From assembly GCF_002386345.1 (NCBI RefSeq), contig NZ_CP023507.1, positions 682,001 through 746,000 of the forward strand: 64,000 nucleotides of DNA, in the 5' to 3' direction. The position numbers were made by a program, and so were the translations under genes. Within the stretch, counting starts at the first letter, position 1. Each line of letters starts with the position of its first letter. This DNA is from Streptococcus oralis (lineage in GTDB: Bacteria > Bacillota > Bacilli > Lactobacillales > Streptococcaceae). Positions 1 to 8,957 of this stretch are shown one piece after another. The notes under the pieces were generated by a model that saw nothing but the letters and a program-made list of their open reading frames with translations, was not told the DNA's origin and made no database searches.

Positions 1-705
1 AGTGACGCAGAGTTAATCAATTTAAAAGAAAAATTGCAAAAGTATAATATAACCCCGGTTTCCATTGCGAGTCCACTTTTTAAATGGAATGTAAAAGGAG
101 AGAATTTAGAAAGTAATCTTGATTTATATGGTATTTCGACTAGTGTTACATTAAATGAACAATGGCTCTATATAAGAAAAATTATTTTTATAGCTAGATT
201 CCTAAATATTAAATATATAAGAATATTTGGTGGAATTGGGTGTTCAGTAGATGATTTCTTGTGCAATGAACTATTTTTGAGTATGTTAAATGAGACTGAT
301 ATTATTTTTTTAATTGAGAATGAGTTAGGGACTGCTGTGAGCACTGCAGACGACTTGATAAAAATAGGGCATTTTATAGATGAAAAATCGATAAAAAATT
401 TAAAAATTTGGTTTGATATAGCTAATTATTACAGAATTGATCCCAAAGTAGGCCAGCTTATTCAAAAATTGAAAAATTATATCTATTATATTCATTGTAA
501 GAATTATATTATTGATGATTCAGGAATATATTATGTAGAATTAGGAAAAGGAATTATCAACTTCAAAACTCTCATTCATGAAATCCGTGAACATTTTATA
601 AATTTAATTTTTAGTTTAGAAGTACATGAAAAAGAACTGGATAAAAAGGCAGAAGTAGTGAGAAAATCCTATTTAACCCTAAGTGAGTATATTGATGGAG
701 ATTAA
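1..705 (+). CDS. Xylose-isomerase-like TIM-barrel protein, 5' partial
   Basis: The reading frame is open from base 1, so the true start lies upstream; 234 residues are visible. The fold signature is that of the sugar phosphate isomerase/epimerase (AP endonuclease 2-like) family. There is an early strand reading PVSIASPLFKW, a YIRIFGG strand, an acidic strand with IFLIENELGT, a WFDIANYY strand and a YIHCKNY strand, all typical of the metal-site barrel. Members include hydroxypyruvate isomerase, inosose dehydratase and tagatose epimerase. The substrate is unknown here. It stands first in a run of closely packed co-directional cargo genes, so it probably shapes a sugar- or polyol-derived precursor. 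Codon use is AT-rich like its neighbours. Confidence 0.6.
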   Translation, partial: SDAELINLKEKLQKYNITPVSIASPLFKWNVKGENLESNLDLYGISTSVTLNEQWLYIRKIIFIARFLNIKYIRIFGGIGCSVDDFLCNELFLSMLNETDIIFLIENELGTAVSTADDLIKIGHFIDEKSIKNLKIWFDIANYYRIDPKVGQLIQKLKNYIYYIHCKNYIIDDSGIYYVELGKGIINFKTLIHEIREHFINLIFSLEVHEKELDKKAEVVRKSYLTLSEYIDGD

Positions 706-706
706 A

Positions 707-1450
707 ATGAATTTAAGTATAGTTGGTTTAAAGAATATTCCTTATTTGAAAGAAGGTGAAAATTTAGAAAAGTTTATTGCAGAGAGTATTAAAGATTCAG
801 ATTTTTCTATTGAGGATAATGACGTACTTTGCATAGCTTCTAAAATTGTGTCTATTTCAGAAAATCAAGTTTTGTCTTTGAAACAGGTTCAAGTGAGTGA
901 TGAAGCTAAAGAAATTCAGAAGAGCATCCCTCGTAAAGATCCTAGAATAATTGAAATTATGCTCAACTTAGTTAATAGAGACCTGTCACGTTTAGATATA
1001 AAAAAAAATTACATTGGATGTAGATTGGAAAATGGTTTAAAGTTGACAAGTGGTGGAATCGATAAAAAATCAGTTGATGAAGTATTTCTCTTGCCTAAAA
1101 ATCCAGATGCTTCTGCAAAAAGAATCTCAGAATATCTTAAACTGTCACTTGGTAAGAACGTGGCAGTTGTTATAACTGATAGTGATGGTAGGGAGGATAA
1201 AAGAGGAGCTACTCAAGTAGCAATTGGCATTTATGGTATTCCTCCATTGAGAAAAACAGCAGTAATAGATTCTAATGGAAAGACAATAAAATTCCAAGAA
1301 GAAACTTTATGTGACATGATTGCAGCTAGTGCTGGTTTAGTAATGGGGCAACGTGGAACAGGAATTCCTGCTGTTATTATCAAAGGCATAGAATATGAGT
1401 GGTCTGAAACGACAAATATTAAGGATGCAATTAATGAGAGTTCCAATTGA
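707..1450 (+). CDS. CofE-like amide ligase (F420-0:gamma-glutamyl ligase family)
   Basis: The 247-aa protein matches the coenzyme F420-0:gamma-glutamyl ligase family. The central ITDSDGREDKRGATQVAIG segment (about residues 156-174) corresponds to the conserved ITDTFGRP...G...VAIG core, and the IPAVIIKG strand near the C-terminus is also typical. CofE joins L-glutamate to a lactyl phosphodiester using GTP. Streptococci do not make F420, so an amide-bond role in a special pathway is inferred. ATG at 707 has GGAG 6 nt upstream and is preferred over in-frame GTG 683. It starts one base after the preceding stop and overlaps the next gene by 17 bp, which suggests translational coupling. Confidence 0.7.
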   Translation: MNLSIVGLKNIPYLKEGENLEKFIAESIKDSDFSIEDNDVLCIASKIVSISENQVLSLKQVQVSDEAKEIQKSIPRKDPRIIEIMLNLVNRDLSRLDIKKNYIGCRLENGLKLTSGGIDKKSVDEVFLLPKNPDASAKRISEYLKLSLGKNVAVVITDSDGREDKRGATQVAIGIYGIPPLRKTAVIDSNGKTIKFQEETLCDMIAASAGLVMGQRGTGIPAVIIKGIEYEWSETTNIKDAINESSN

Positions 1451-2420
1451 GAGTAAAAATATTTTAATGGTTGGATTTGGTAAAATTGGGAAAATAAAAG
1501 CTTATAAATGGATGGGCAGAGGCTACAATGTATATGTAAAAGATATAAAATTTTGTAATTTAATATTACTTAACAAAGGAATCAGTGTAGATGATGATTT
1601 ATCGAGACAATATTTTACCATTGAAATTTGTACTCCGACTAACCAACATGTAGTAGTATTGAAGAATATTCTAAAAAAATATTTATTTTCATATGTTAGT
1701 ATAGAGAAACCACTTTGTAATACATTTAAAGATCTAGAGGAAATTACTTCAATCATAAAAAAGCAACCAGATTTAGAAAAAAATATTTTTGTGAGTGAAC
1801 AATATTTTTATTCTACAATTTTAGATATTTTCTCAAATCATGGATGTTTTTCTTTGAGTGGAACAGAAAAAATACAGATTGAATTTTCTAAAAATAGAAT
1901 CTCGGATAATGAAAATGGAAGGTTTTTAGATGCGGAGATATTAGGTTACGGAATCGAACTTCCGCATATATTAGCGATTTTAAGATATTTAGGAATATCA
2001 TCAGATGAATTTGTTAATGGTGTTTTTGTAAATAATCTTTATATAAAAGATTTAAGAAACCATGATTATTCGATAGAAATTTTATCTAGAATTAGAAATA
2101 TATCGATACAAATTAACAGTAATTTAGGGAGTTTTTCGATAAAAGATGGAAAGCAGATGAATCGGAAAAATGGAACAGTAAGAACTGCTAGAATTGATGA
2201 CTCAATTCTGATTTTTGATCCACATCCTAAGATTGAAAGATATAGAAGTGAGTTAATTAATGGTGATAATAAAATTCAAATTTCTGATGATATGATAGAT
2301 AAACAATTAACATTATTAGAAGAGAATAGGATACCAAGAGGGTGTGATATTATTAGTGCTATTGAAATAACAAAAGTGTTACTTAAATTATATTTAGAAT
2401 GCAATAAAATTTATTTATAG
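1434..2420 (+). CDS. Gfo/Idh/MocA-like NAD(P)-dependent oxidoreductase
   Basis: The 328-aa protein has an N-terminal Rossmann signature GFGKIGKIKAYKW (residues about 13-25), then EICTPTNQHVVVLKNIL and VSIEKPLC, the E-K-P motif of the Gfo/Idh/MocA dehydrogenases. These enzymes oxidise or epimerise sugars, inositols and related alcohols with NAD(P). The C-terminal half is divergent, so the substrate cannot be read. ATG 1434 has AAGGA 8 nt upstream and overlaps the CofE-like gene by 17 bp; an in-frame ATG at 1395 is less likely. Pairing a TIM-barrel isomerase with a Gfo/Idh enzyme is common in inositol and rare-sugar pathways, which supports a sugar or polyol intermediate. Confidence 0.7.
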   Translation: MRVPIESKNILMVGFGKIGKIKAYKWMGRGYNVYVKDIKFCNLILLNKGISVDDDLSRQYFTIEICTPTNQHVVVLKNILKKYLFSYVSIEKPLCNTFKDLEEITSIIKKQPDLEKNIFVSEQYFYSTILDIFSNHGCFSLSGTEKIQIEFSKNRISDNENGRFLDAEILGYGIELPHILAILRYLGISSDEFVNGVFVNNLYIKDLRNHDYSIEILSRIRNISIQINSNLGSFSIKDGKQMNRKNGTVRTARIDDSILIFDPHPKIERYRSELINGDNKIQISDDMIDKQLTLLEENRIPRGCDIISAIEITKVLLKLYLECNKIYL

Positions 2421-2431
2421 AGGTATAAATT

Positions 2432-3631
2432 ATGGAATTAAAAATTACTAATGATTTTTATAGTCCAAGTCAATTAGCATATGAGGTTGTAGAACGTAAA
2501 GGATTAGGTCATCCTGATACCTTAGCTGATGGGATAGCAGAGCAAATTGAAATTGATTATTCTCAGTACTGTTTGAATAGATTTGGCATTATTCCACATC
2601 ATAATTTTGATAAAATCATTATAAGAGGTGGACATTCCATTCAGAATTTTGGTGGTAGTGACTTTATTGAACCAATTAAAATTATTTTTTTAGGTAGGGC
2701 GAGCAAAAAATGTTTTGATATTCCAATTCCACTTTTTAAAATTCAAAAAAAAGCTGCAACTAAATATTTAAATAGAATTCTCCCCAACTTAGATGTTGAA
2801 AATTACGTAGAATTCGAAACATTGACTTCAGATTTTACTACAAAATCTAATTGGTTCTCCCCTACTACAATAGAAGACTTACCAGAGTATAAAGATGTAC
2901 CAAAGGCAAATGACACAGCTACAATGATAAGTTATTGGCCCTTAACAATTTCTGAAGAATTAGCCTTAATGATTGAAGGGTATTTTTATAAATTAGATAT
3001 CAATAAATTGCCAACGCCACGATTTATTCAAATGGGCGGAGATATTAAAGTGATGGTTGTAAGGAACGATTTACATTATTCTATTAGAATAAATTTTCCC
3101 TTAATAAGTAAATTTTTTAACAACGAGATTGAAAGTAGGCTATATGTTGATAAACATGTAGAAAAAATTAAGGAGTATGTTGAACAAAAGTATAAAAAGC
3201 TAAACTATTCTATTGATTATAATTACTATTTAACTTCTACAGGTTCTTGTATTGATTTTGGAGAAGAAGGTGCCGTTGGTCGAGGGAATAAAACTCATGG
3301 TATCATATCAAGCTTTAGACCAAATACTATGGAAGCACCAGCAGGTAAAAATTGTACTTATTTTGTAGGGAAAGTTTGGGGATTTTTATCTGATATTATT
3401 GCTAAAGATATTTATGAAACGTTTAAGACTCCATGCCAAGTAATTATGCAGTCAAATATTGGTTCAGAACTGTATAAACCAACCCATTTATTTATTCAAA
3501 CAGAAGAAAGTATTGATCAAACAAGGGTATTGGAAATTATTAATAGGCATTTATGTAAAGGTTCAAAAAATACGAATCTAATTTTATCAACTCAACATTT
3601 TATTCCTAAAACCAATGTTTATAATGGATAA
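2432..3631 (+). CDS. Archaeal-type S-adenosylmethionine synthetase (MAT)
   Basis: The 399-aa protein matches the archaeal AdoMet synthetase family, not the bacterial MetK family. VVERKGLGHPDTLADGIAE lies at residues about 19-37, and IIRGGHS, DTATMISYWPL and GDIKVMVVR follow. The family makes S-adenosylmethionine from ATP and methionine. Streptococci already carry a housekeeping metK, so a second, unrelated enzyme in a cargo cluster suggests dedicated AdoMet supply or an AdoMet analogue as a pathway step. No methyltransferase or radical-SAM gene is visible beside it, so AdoMet may be consumed by a gene left of the window or may donate its aminocarboxypropyl or adenosyl part. An RBS (AGAGG) precedes ATG. 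Confidence 0.85.
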   Translation: MELKITNDFYSPSQLAYEVVERKGLGHPDTLADGIAEQIEIDYSQYCLNRFGIIPHHNFDKIIIRGGHSIQNFGGSDFIEPIKIIFLGRASKKCFDIPIPLFKIQKKAATKYLNRILPNLDVENYVEFETLTSDFTTKSNWFSPTTIEDLPEYKDVPKANDTATMISYWPLTISEELALMIEGYFYKLDINKLPTPRFIQMGGDIKVMVVRNDLHYSIRINFPLISKFFNNEIESRLYVDKHVEKIKEYVEQKYKKLNYSIDYNYYLTSTGSCIDFGEEGAVGRGNKTHGIISSFRPNTMEAPAGKNCTYFVGKVWGFLSDIIAKDIYETFKTPCQVIMQSNIGSELYKPTHLFIQTEESIDQTRVLEIINRHLCKGSKNTNLILSTQHFIPKTNVYNG

Positions 3632-4592
3632 GACAATTTTATATTTTGGGTTTGTCGGAATTTCTTTTGATGTACCTCACTTTATATTTCAAAATATAAA
3701 AGAGCAGGATAATAAAATAAGATGTTCTAGCGAAACAATAAAGATTTTAGGTAGTGTAAAATTTATTGAGAGTAATCAACAATATATAAAATATAATGGC
3801 AATGGAAGTATTTTAGTTTATGGTAGATTAGATTATTTTAAAGAAGGTATTTCACTATATTACATTGGAGAGTATTTAGCTGAGTGTCTTTTGATTGAAC
3901 AGGATAATACATTATTAATTCATGCAGCGTCAGTTTATAATCCTATAACGGATCATTCAATTTTACTCTTAGGGGATAAAGGTGCTGGAAAAACTACTGT
4001 CGCACTCAGACTTTGTATAGAACATGGATACCACCTTATAGGTAATGATCAAGTAATATTTGGCTTAGATTCTGGAATATTAGTAACTTGTGCAGGAACC
4101 TCATTCTTTAAAATTAGAAGAACAGCTGTTTTGTCAGATAAATTACTATTTAGACTGTTTAGTAAATATTTTAATCATCCATCACACTTCAATCAGGCAA
4201 GCTGGGATGATAAAATTTCAATTGACCCAGGAGAGTTAGGGATACGTACTTGTAATTTTTCTGTTGAAATTTCAGAAATTTATTACATAAAAGCAGACAA
4301 ACAAGAAAAACAAATATGTCAATCAATTTGGAATGATAGTTTAGCCAGCTTATTTCTAAATGAAATATTGGGAAGACATATATCTGGACAAGTTGCATGT
4401 TTTCAATCAGATAAAGGAAAGTATTTTTCTGCTATGCCTTTAATAAATTATGAAAAAAATAATAGAGTACGTGAACAAATAGTAAAGAAAATTTTCACTA
4501 ATAATAAATTATATAAAATTATTGCAGATTCTCCTGATAAATTAGCAAAAAAAATTTTAGAAAATGCTAGTGAAAACTCATATTACGAATGA
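3624..4592 (+). CDS. HPr-kinase-like P-loop protein
   Basis: The 322-aa protein has a Walker A loop GDKGAGKTT at residues 117-125, followed by HGYHLIGNDQVIFG, the spacing and acidic segment seen in the C-terminal domain of HPr kinase and its relatives. Established knowledge: HPrK-fold kinases occur in natural-product clusters, for example kinases that phosphorylate lasso peptides, as well as in carbon control. The N-terminal 110 residues are not recognisable. The start overlaps the stop of the AdoMet synthetase by 8 bp, so translation is probably coupled; ATG 3615 is an alternative. It probably phosphorylates an intermediate or carrier of this pathway, which is inference. Confidence 0.55.
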   Translation: MDKTILYFGFVGISFDVPHFIFQNIKEQDNKIRCSSETIKILGSVKFIESNQQYIKYNGNGSILVYGRLDYFKEGISLYYIGEYLAECLLIEQDNTLLIHAASVYNPITDHSILLLGDKGAGKTTVALRLCIEHGYHLIGNDQVIFGLDSGILVTCAGTSFFKIRRTAVLSDKLLFRLFSKYFNHPSHFNQASWDDKISIDPGELGIRTCNFSVEISEIYYIKADKQEKQICQSIWNDSLASLFLNEILGRHISGQVACFQSDKGKYFSAMPLINYEKNNRVREQIVKKIFTNNKLYKIIADSPDKLAKKILENASENSYYE

Positions 4593-4634
4593 ATTGGGAA
4601 TTGATGTGAATATATTGAAAAAGGAGTGGTAAAT

Positions 4635-5642
4635 ATGTTTGTGATAGGCATTCCAACCTTAAATGAGGCAGATAATATCAGTAGATTGGTTAAACAAATC
4701 GATGAGTATGCTGTAAATTTAGGGAAGGAAATTATTATTATTAATTCAGATAGTAATAGTACAGATGGAACACCGCAGATTTTTTTAGAAACAAAAACTT
4801 ATAATACTAAAATTTCTATAGTATCAAAGCTTAAGGGAAAAGGTTATAACGTGAGAAATATTTTTGAATATACGATAAATAATTTTTCAAGTTTTTCAGG
4901 TTTGATTTTGATTGACGGGGACGTTGTCTCATTGGAAAAAATATGGCTAGAAAAAATGTTTATGTCAATTGAATCTGGTTATGATCTTATAATCCCAAAT
5001 TATGCTAGAAAATTTTTTGAAGGAAATGCGACGAATCATTTTATTTATCCTATGTTAGTGAAAATTTTTAAAAGTGACGTACCTTATCAATGTATTTCTG
5101 GCGATTTTGGTTTTTCGAAGGAACTGGTAAAAGAGTTAACTTTGAAGTGTAATTGGCACAAGTATTCAAAAGGTTACGGAATAGATATCTTTTTAACCTT
5201 AACTGCGATGTTAAAGTCATACAAAATTAAGGAAATTGATTTACAATCAAAGATTCATAAAAAAAGCTTTGGGAAAATTGAAAAAATTTTTTTAGAAGTT
5301 TCTCAAAGTTTTTTCGAGACTATCAAAGATGATTTTTCAAATAAAGACAGATGGATTTTAAATATAGATTTTGAAAATCATTTAAGACGGTTTATTCATT
5401 CAAATGATATCCCTTCCAACGATGATATTGAGAACTTAAAGATAAAGGCGTTATTTTTATTACAAGAAGAGAACAAGTATTCATATGGACTGTTAGATGT
5501 AGAGTGGGACAGAATATTGTCTAATGCGATTAAAAATATTTACAACTATAGTAGTGAAGAACATTCAGTACATTTATTACCTTTTTATTTGTTGAGGATA
5601 TACAATTATCTAAAGTATAGTAAACTTAAAGACTCTAATTAA
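4635..5642 (+). CDS. GT2/GT81-like glycosyltransferase
   Basis: The 335-aa protein opens with the GT-A fold signature IGIPTLNEADNISRLVKQI, has NSDSNSTDGT at about residues 40-49 and LIDGDV (about 92-97) as the DxD-type metal site. The segment CISGDFGFSKELV (about 153-165) followed by GYGIDIFL resembles glucosyl- or mannosyl-3-phosphoglycerate synthases rather than wall-polymer transferases. It has no membrane segment and is probably cytosolic. ATG 4635 has AAGGAG 8 nt upstream; in-frame GTG 4626 lies inside that RBS and is rejected. A soluble glycosyltransferase with a sugar-nucleotide dehydrogenase downstream points to a glycosylated product. Confidence 0.65.
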   Translation: MFVIGIPTLNEADNISRLVKQIDEYAVNLGKEIIIINSDSNSTDGTPQIFLETKTYNTKISIVSKLKGKGYNVRNIFEYTINNFSSFSGLILIDGDVVSLEKIWLEKMFMSIESGYDLIIPNYARKFFEGNATNHFIYPMLVKIFKSDVPYQCISGDFGFSKELVKELTLKCNWHKYSKGYGIDIFLTLTAMLKSYKIKEIDLQSKIHKKSFGKIEKIFLEVSQSFFETIKDDFSNKDRWILNIDFENHLRRFIHSNDIPSNDDIENLKIKALFLLQEENKYSYGLLDVEWDRILSNAIKNIYNYSSEEHSVHLLPFYLLRIYNYLKYSKLKDSN

Positions 5643-5662
5643 ATATAGAGGGAGGATAATTT

Positions 5663-5689
5663 ATGGAATATTTTAACATATTTAGTTAA
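5663..5689 (+). other. Tiny 8-codon ORF with strong RBS
   Basis: A strong GGGAGG Shine-Dalgarno at 5650-5655 is followed at normal spacing by ATG and an 8-residue frame, MEYFNIFS, then TAA. It lies just after the glycosyltransferase stop and 230 bp before the NRPS gene. It may be a leader peptide, or the 5' stub of a gene whose body was lost. Nothing else in the 277-bp gap codes. Confidence 0.35.
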
Positions 5690-5808
5690 TATAAATAGCG
5701 GATTCAATAGGTTGGTTTGCTTGTTTGCATTAATAGTTTATTGTTGTTACTTTGAACTATAACGATACATCTATTATAGATTGTAAATCATTATCTGAGT
5801 TAGTTTTC

Positions 5809-5865
5809 TTACTGAGGTACAAAAATATTCAATTTTTGAACAATTCTTTTAATAATCCTCAGTAA
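5809..5865 (+). promoter_or_regulatory. Inverted repeat in the NRPS leader
   Basis: A perfect 9-bp inverted repeat, TTACTGAGG (5809-5817) and CCTCAGTAA (5857-5865), encloses an AT-rich loop that holds a smaller TTCAA/TTGAA dyad. No T-tract follows, so it is not a normal terminator. It lies 54 bp before the NRPS ATG and could be an operator or leader hairpin. Confidence 0.4.
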
Positions 5866-5919
5866 GGTTAACGTCAGTATGAATTTTGATATTGATATTA
5901 AAAGGTAGGAATAGAAAAT

Positions 5920-8900
5920 ATGAATCTATTTTTTAGAAAGAAGAATAGTATGATTGAGATGTTAATGGATATGTTGGGGACAATTAGAGAAACAGATCCG
6001 AGTAGAACTGCTATAAAAGATAATACAAGAGTACTTTCATATTGTGAAGTGGATACAATAACTAATATAGTAGCTAATCAAATAGTTCGCAAAATTGGGG
6101 TGAACCAACGTGTTGCTGTTATCTTACCACATGGGATTAATCAAATATTAGCTATGATTGCAATATTAAAATCGAATAACTGTTATGTTCCGATAGATTA
6201 CTCTTTAAATGGAGATAAAATTAAAAAAATTTATTCATCCACCCAAGCTGTGATGTACATATCTGATAAAAATATTCCGTATGTTTCAAAAACGAATTTT
6301 TTGGATGTTTCAGAATTTATTACAAAGAAATCAGATGAGAAATTGCCGATAGAAAATCCTTTTATATACCTTAGAGAACGAGAAGCTTATATTTTGCACA
6401 CATCTGGATCAACGGGTGAACCAAAAGGTGTAATAGTGTCGATAGCCAATTTAGATTATATCATAAGAAACTTGAATACTATAACACCTGCCGTCGAAGA
6501 ATCTAGATATTTATTTTCAACACCATATAGTTTTGATGTATCGATCACAGAAATGTTAGGTTGGATAGTGAGCGGCAGTAGCGTATACTGTCTAGATTTG
6601 AGTGTTCCCTCGAATTATAAATGTTTAGCAGAAATTATTTTTAAAAATAAAATAACGCATCTAGCCTTTTCTCCTGCGGCATTTTTAGCATTTATAGAGA
6701 GATTAGAACAACCGATATTGCAAAAATTAGATTCTACCATTAAGTATGTTGTTATTGCTGGTGAAAAATTTAATTTATCAATTTATAGACTTTGGAAAAG
6801 AAATAAGCTAAATTTTAAATTGATTAATGCGTATGGGCCTACAGAGACTACAATATATGCGACAGCGCATATTATTACGAAAGACGAGACGGAAGACATA
6901 CCCATAGGTGTTCCATTAGAGGGTGTAAAATATATCATTAAAAGCAACGGAACCCACAATTATGGTGAACTTTATATTGGCGGGAAGGGAGTATCAAAAG
7001 GGTATACTAACACAAGTCTAAATAATGAAAAATTTCCAGTAATTGATGGGGATAGATATTATTCTACTGGTGATATTGTTTACTATAAAAATGGAAGTCT
7101 TTACTATGTTGGAAGAAAAGATAATCAAATTCAGAAAAATGGAATTCGTATAGAGTTAGGGGAAATTGAAAAAGGTATTGAGAGCAATGGTAAAGTAATT
7201 CAAGTTTTAGTATTACAGATTGAAAAGCAAATAGTCGCTTTTTATACAGGATATATCAGTCCTCAAAATCTTAAAAGGTTCTGTTTAAAAAATATTTCAA
7301 AATATATGATACCCAATTCCTTTATTAAGGTTGAACAGTTTCCTATGACTGTTAATAGAAAAATAGATAAAACTTTTTTAAAAGAAATATTTAAAGAGAG
7401 AAATCAAAATAATTTGGTAAGTGCAGCTGATTATAATAATCTAAGTGATGATGAAGTACAGATTTTAAAACTAGTATCTAAGAAATTAAATATTTCTATT
7501 ACTAAGTTGGATATTTCAAAAGATTTTTTTGAAAATGGAGGAGATTCACTTTCTTTATTTACATTTATATTAGATCTTGAAGATTACTATGGAGTTTCAA
7601 TACCCATGGATGATATTTATGGGAAAAAACTCTATGATTTGATTCGAGAACTTAAGGGCAATATAAAAAGAAAATTACATGTAGAAAAAACTGATAACTT
7701 GCTGGACATGAGAAATGAAGATTTTTATTCAAAGACTGAAATAAAATTTTTATATGACAGTTATTTAAGAAATACCAATAAAGTGATTTCCAAATTTCAG
7801 GCTATACATTGCCAAAGAATTTACTATTATGATAACTATAGAAATATTTTAACTTCAACCTTTGAATATAAAAATTGTAGTATTGAAAAAATTAAATCAG
7901 TTGTCCAACAAGTGGTTGCTTCAAATAGTTTATTGCACTCAAAAATCTCTGTAGATGAAAAACGAATGAACTTTGAAATTGTAAAACCTAATTTGGATAT
8001 ACCAGTATTAAAAGTATCAAACCAATCTGAACTAACTTATTTGGAAGATCTACTTGAAGATGTTGGGGAAGATATGATTCCTACATCACGTAATCAAGGC
8101 GGACAATTAGCGATGCCAATTATTATTAGCAACGGATTGAATGGGAAAATTATTATTCAAATGGACCATTCTATATCCGATTTATCCAGTATCAGTATTA
8201 TAAAAAAGCAAATTGGTAGACTAGTTAGTGGTATCGAAGATACATTAACAAATGATGAAAATTATAAATATTATTGTGAGAAAATAAGAGAAATAAACAA
8301 AAAAGATTCATTGGAAAAAAATCAATATCATCATTTATTATTGAAAGAATCTAAAAAAATTAAACACCATACGAAATTTCTTTCAGACACTTTGAATTCT
8401 TTATCGATCATCCACGCACCAGATTATTCGAATATTGATAGTATTTTATATATTTCATTTAAAATTTCAAAAAAACTTTGTAAAGCATCCGGGAATAGTA
8501 CTTTAATAATATCTACAATCTTTAATAACAGAGATTTAAAGGCTCTTAATCTACAAAATACAATTGGGGATTGTCATAGTTCTAAATATTTGATTTATAG
8601 AGAAGAAGATACCTTTGAGGAATATAAAAAAAGGAATTTCCCCCTTTTCATCAGTGAAGATGATAATGTAATCTACTATAGACCTGGGTTCATTTTTAAT
8701 GAATTTTATCCAAATGTGTCAAACTGGCGACAAGAGATCAAGAAAAAACTTGCTAGTATTTCTTTGGTTTCTTTAAACTTTATAGGTATTATTAGTGAGC
8801 AGAAAAAGAAGCAATATTTAGATTCTTTTTCTGATATATCTGAATTCTTAGGTAAACACCCTAGAATTTATATAACTTCATTCAGGTATAAAAATCAATT

Positions 8901-8934
8901 TTATATTTTATCTAACAAAAAAATTGATTTATAA
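5920..8934 (+). CDS. NRPS-like protein: adenylation - carrier - condensation-like
   Basis: The 1004-aa protein begins with an adenylation domain (about 15-490): A3 HTSGSTGEPKG at 160-170, A5 NAYGPTE at 303-309, A7 YSTGD near 381, A8 GRKDNQIQKNGIRIELGEIE near 398-417 and A10 NRKIDK near 479. A carrier domain follows with GGDSL, phosphopantetheine Ser543. The last 400 residues look like a condensation/acyltransferase domain, but the HHxxxDG motif reads DHSISDL (749-755), so only the second His and the Asp survive. There is no thioesterase or reductase. The A domain keeps the Asp that binds the alpha-amino group. It probably loads one amino acid and passes it to a free acceptor. ATG 5950 is an alternative start. 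Confidence 0.85.
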   Translation: MNLFFRKKNSMIEMLMDMLGTIRETDPSRTAIKDNTRVLSYCEVDTITNIVANQIVRKIGVNQRVAVILPHGINQILAMIAILKSNNCYVPIDYSLNGDKIKKIYSSTQAVMYISDKNIPYVSKTNFLDVSEFITKKSDEKLPIENPFIYLREREAYILHTSGSTGEPKGVIVSIANLDYIIRNLNTITPAVEESRYLFSTPYSFDVSITEMLGWIVSGSSVYCLDLSVPSNYKCLAEIIFKNKITHLAFSPAAFLAFIERLEQPILQKLDSTIKYVVIAGEKFNLSIYRLWKRNKLNFKLINAYGPTETTIYATAHIITKDETEDIPIGVPLEGVKYIIKSNGTHNYGELYIGGKGVSKGYTNTSLNNEKFPVIDGDRYYSTGDIVYYKNGSLYYVGRKDNQIQKNGIRIELGEIEKGIESNGKVIQVLVLQIEKQIVAFYTGYISPQNLKRFCLKNISKYMIPNSFIKVEQFPMTVNRKIDKTFLKEIFKERNQNNLVSAADYNNLSDDEVQILKLVSKKLNISITKLDISKDFFENGGDSLSLFTFILDLEDYYGVSIPMDDIYGKKLYDLIRELKGNIKRKLHVEKTDNLLDMRNEDFYSKTEIKFLYDSYLRNTNKVISKFQAIHCQRIYYYDNYRNILTSTFEYKNCSIEKIKSVVQQVVASNSLLHSKISVDEKRMNFEIVKPNLDIPVLKVSNQSELTYLEDLLEDVGEDMIPTSRNQGGQLAMPIIISNGLNGKIIIQMDHSISDLSSISIIKKQIGRLVSGIEDTLTNDENYKYYCEKIREINKKDSLEKNQYHHLLLKESKKIKHHTKFLSDTLNSLSIIHAPDYSNIDSILYISFKISKKLCKASGNSTLIISTIFNNRDLKALNLQNTIGDCHSSKYLIYREEDTFEEYKKRNFPLFISEDDNVIYYRPGFIFNEFYPNVSNWRQEIKKKLASISLVSLNFIGIISEQKKKQYLDSFSDISEFLGKHPRIYITSFRYKNQFYILSNKKIDL

Positions 8935-8957
8935 AAAGCTTTATAATAGAGGGTAAT

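Noticed and set aside
707..1450. Coenzyme F420 biosynthesis
   Set aside because: Only the CofE-like fold is present; no CofC, CofD, CofG or CofH gene is seen.
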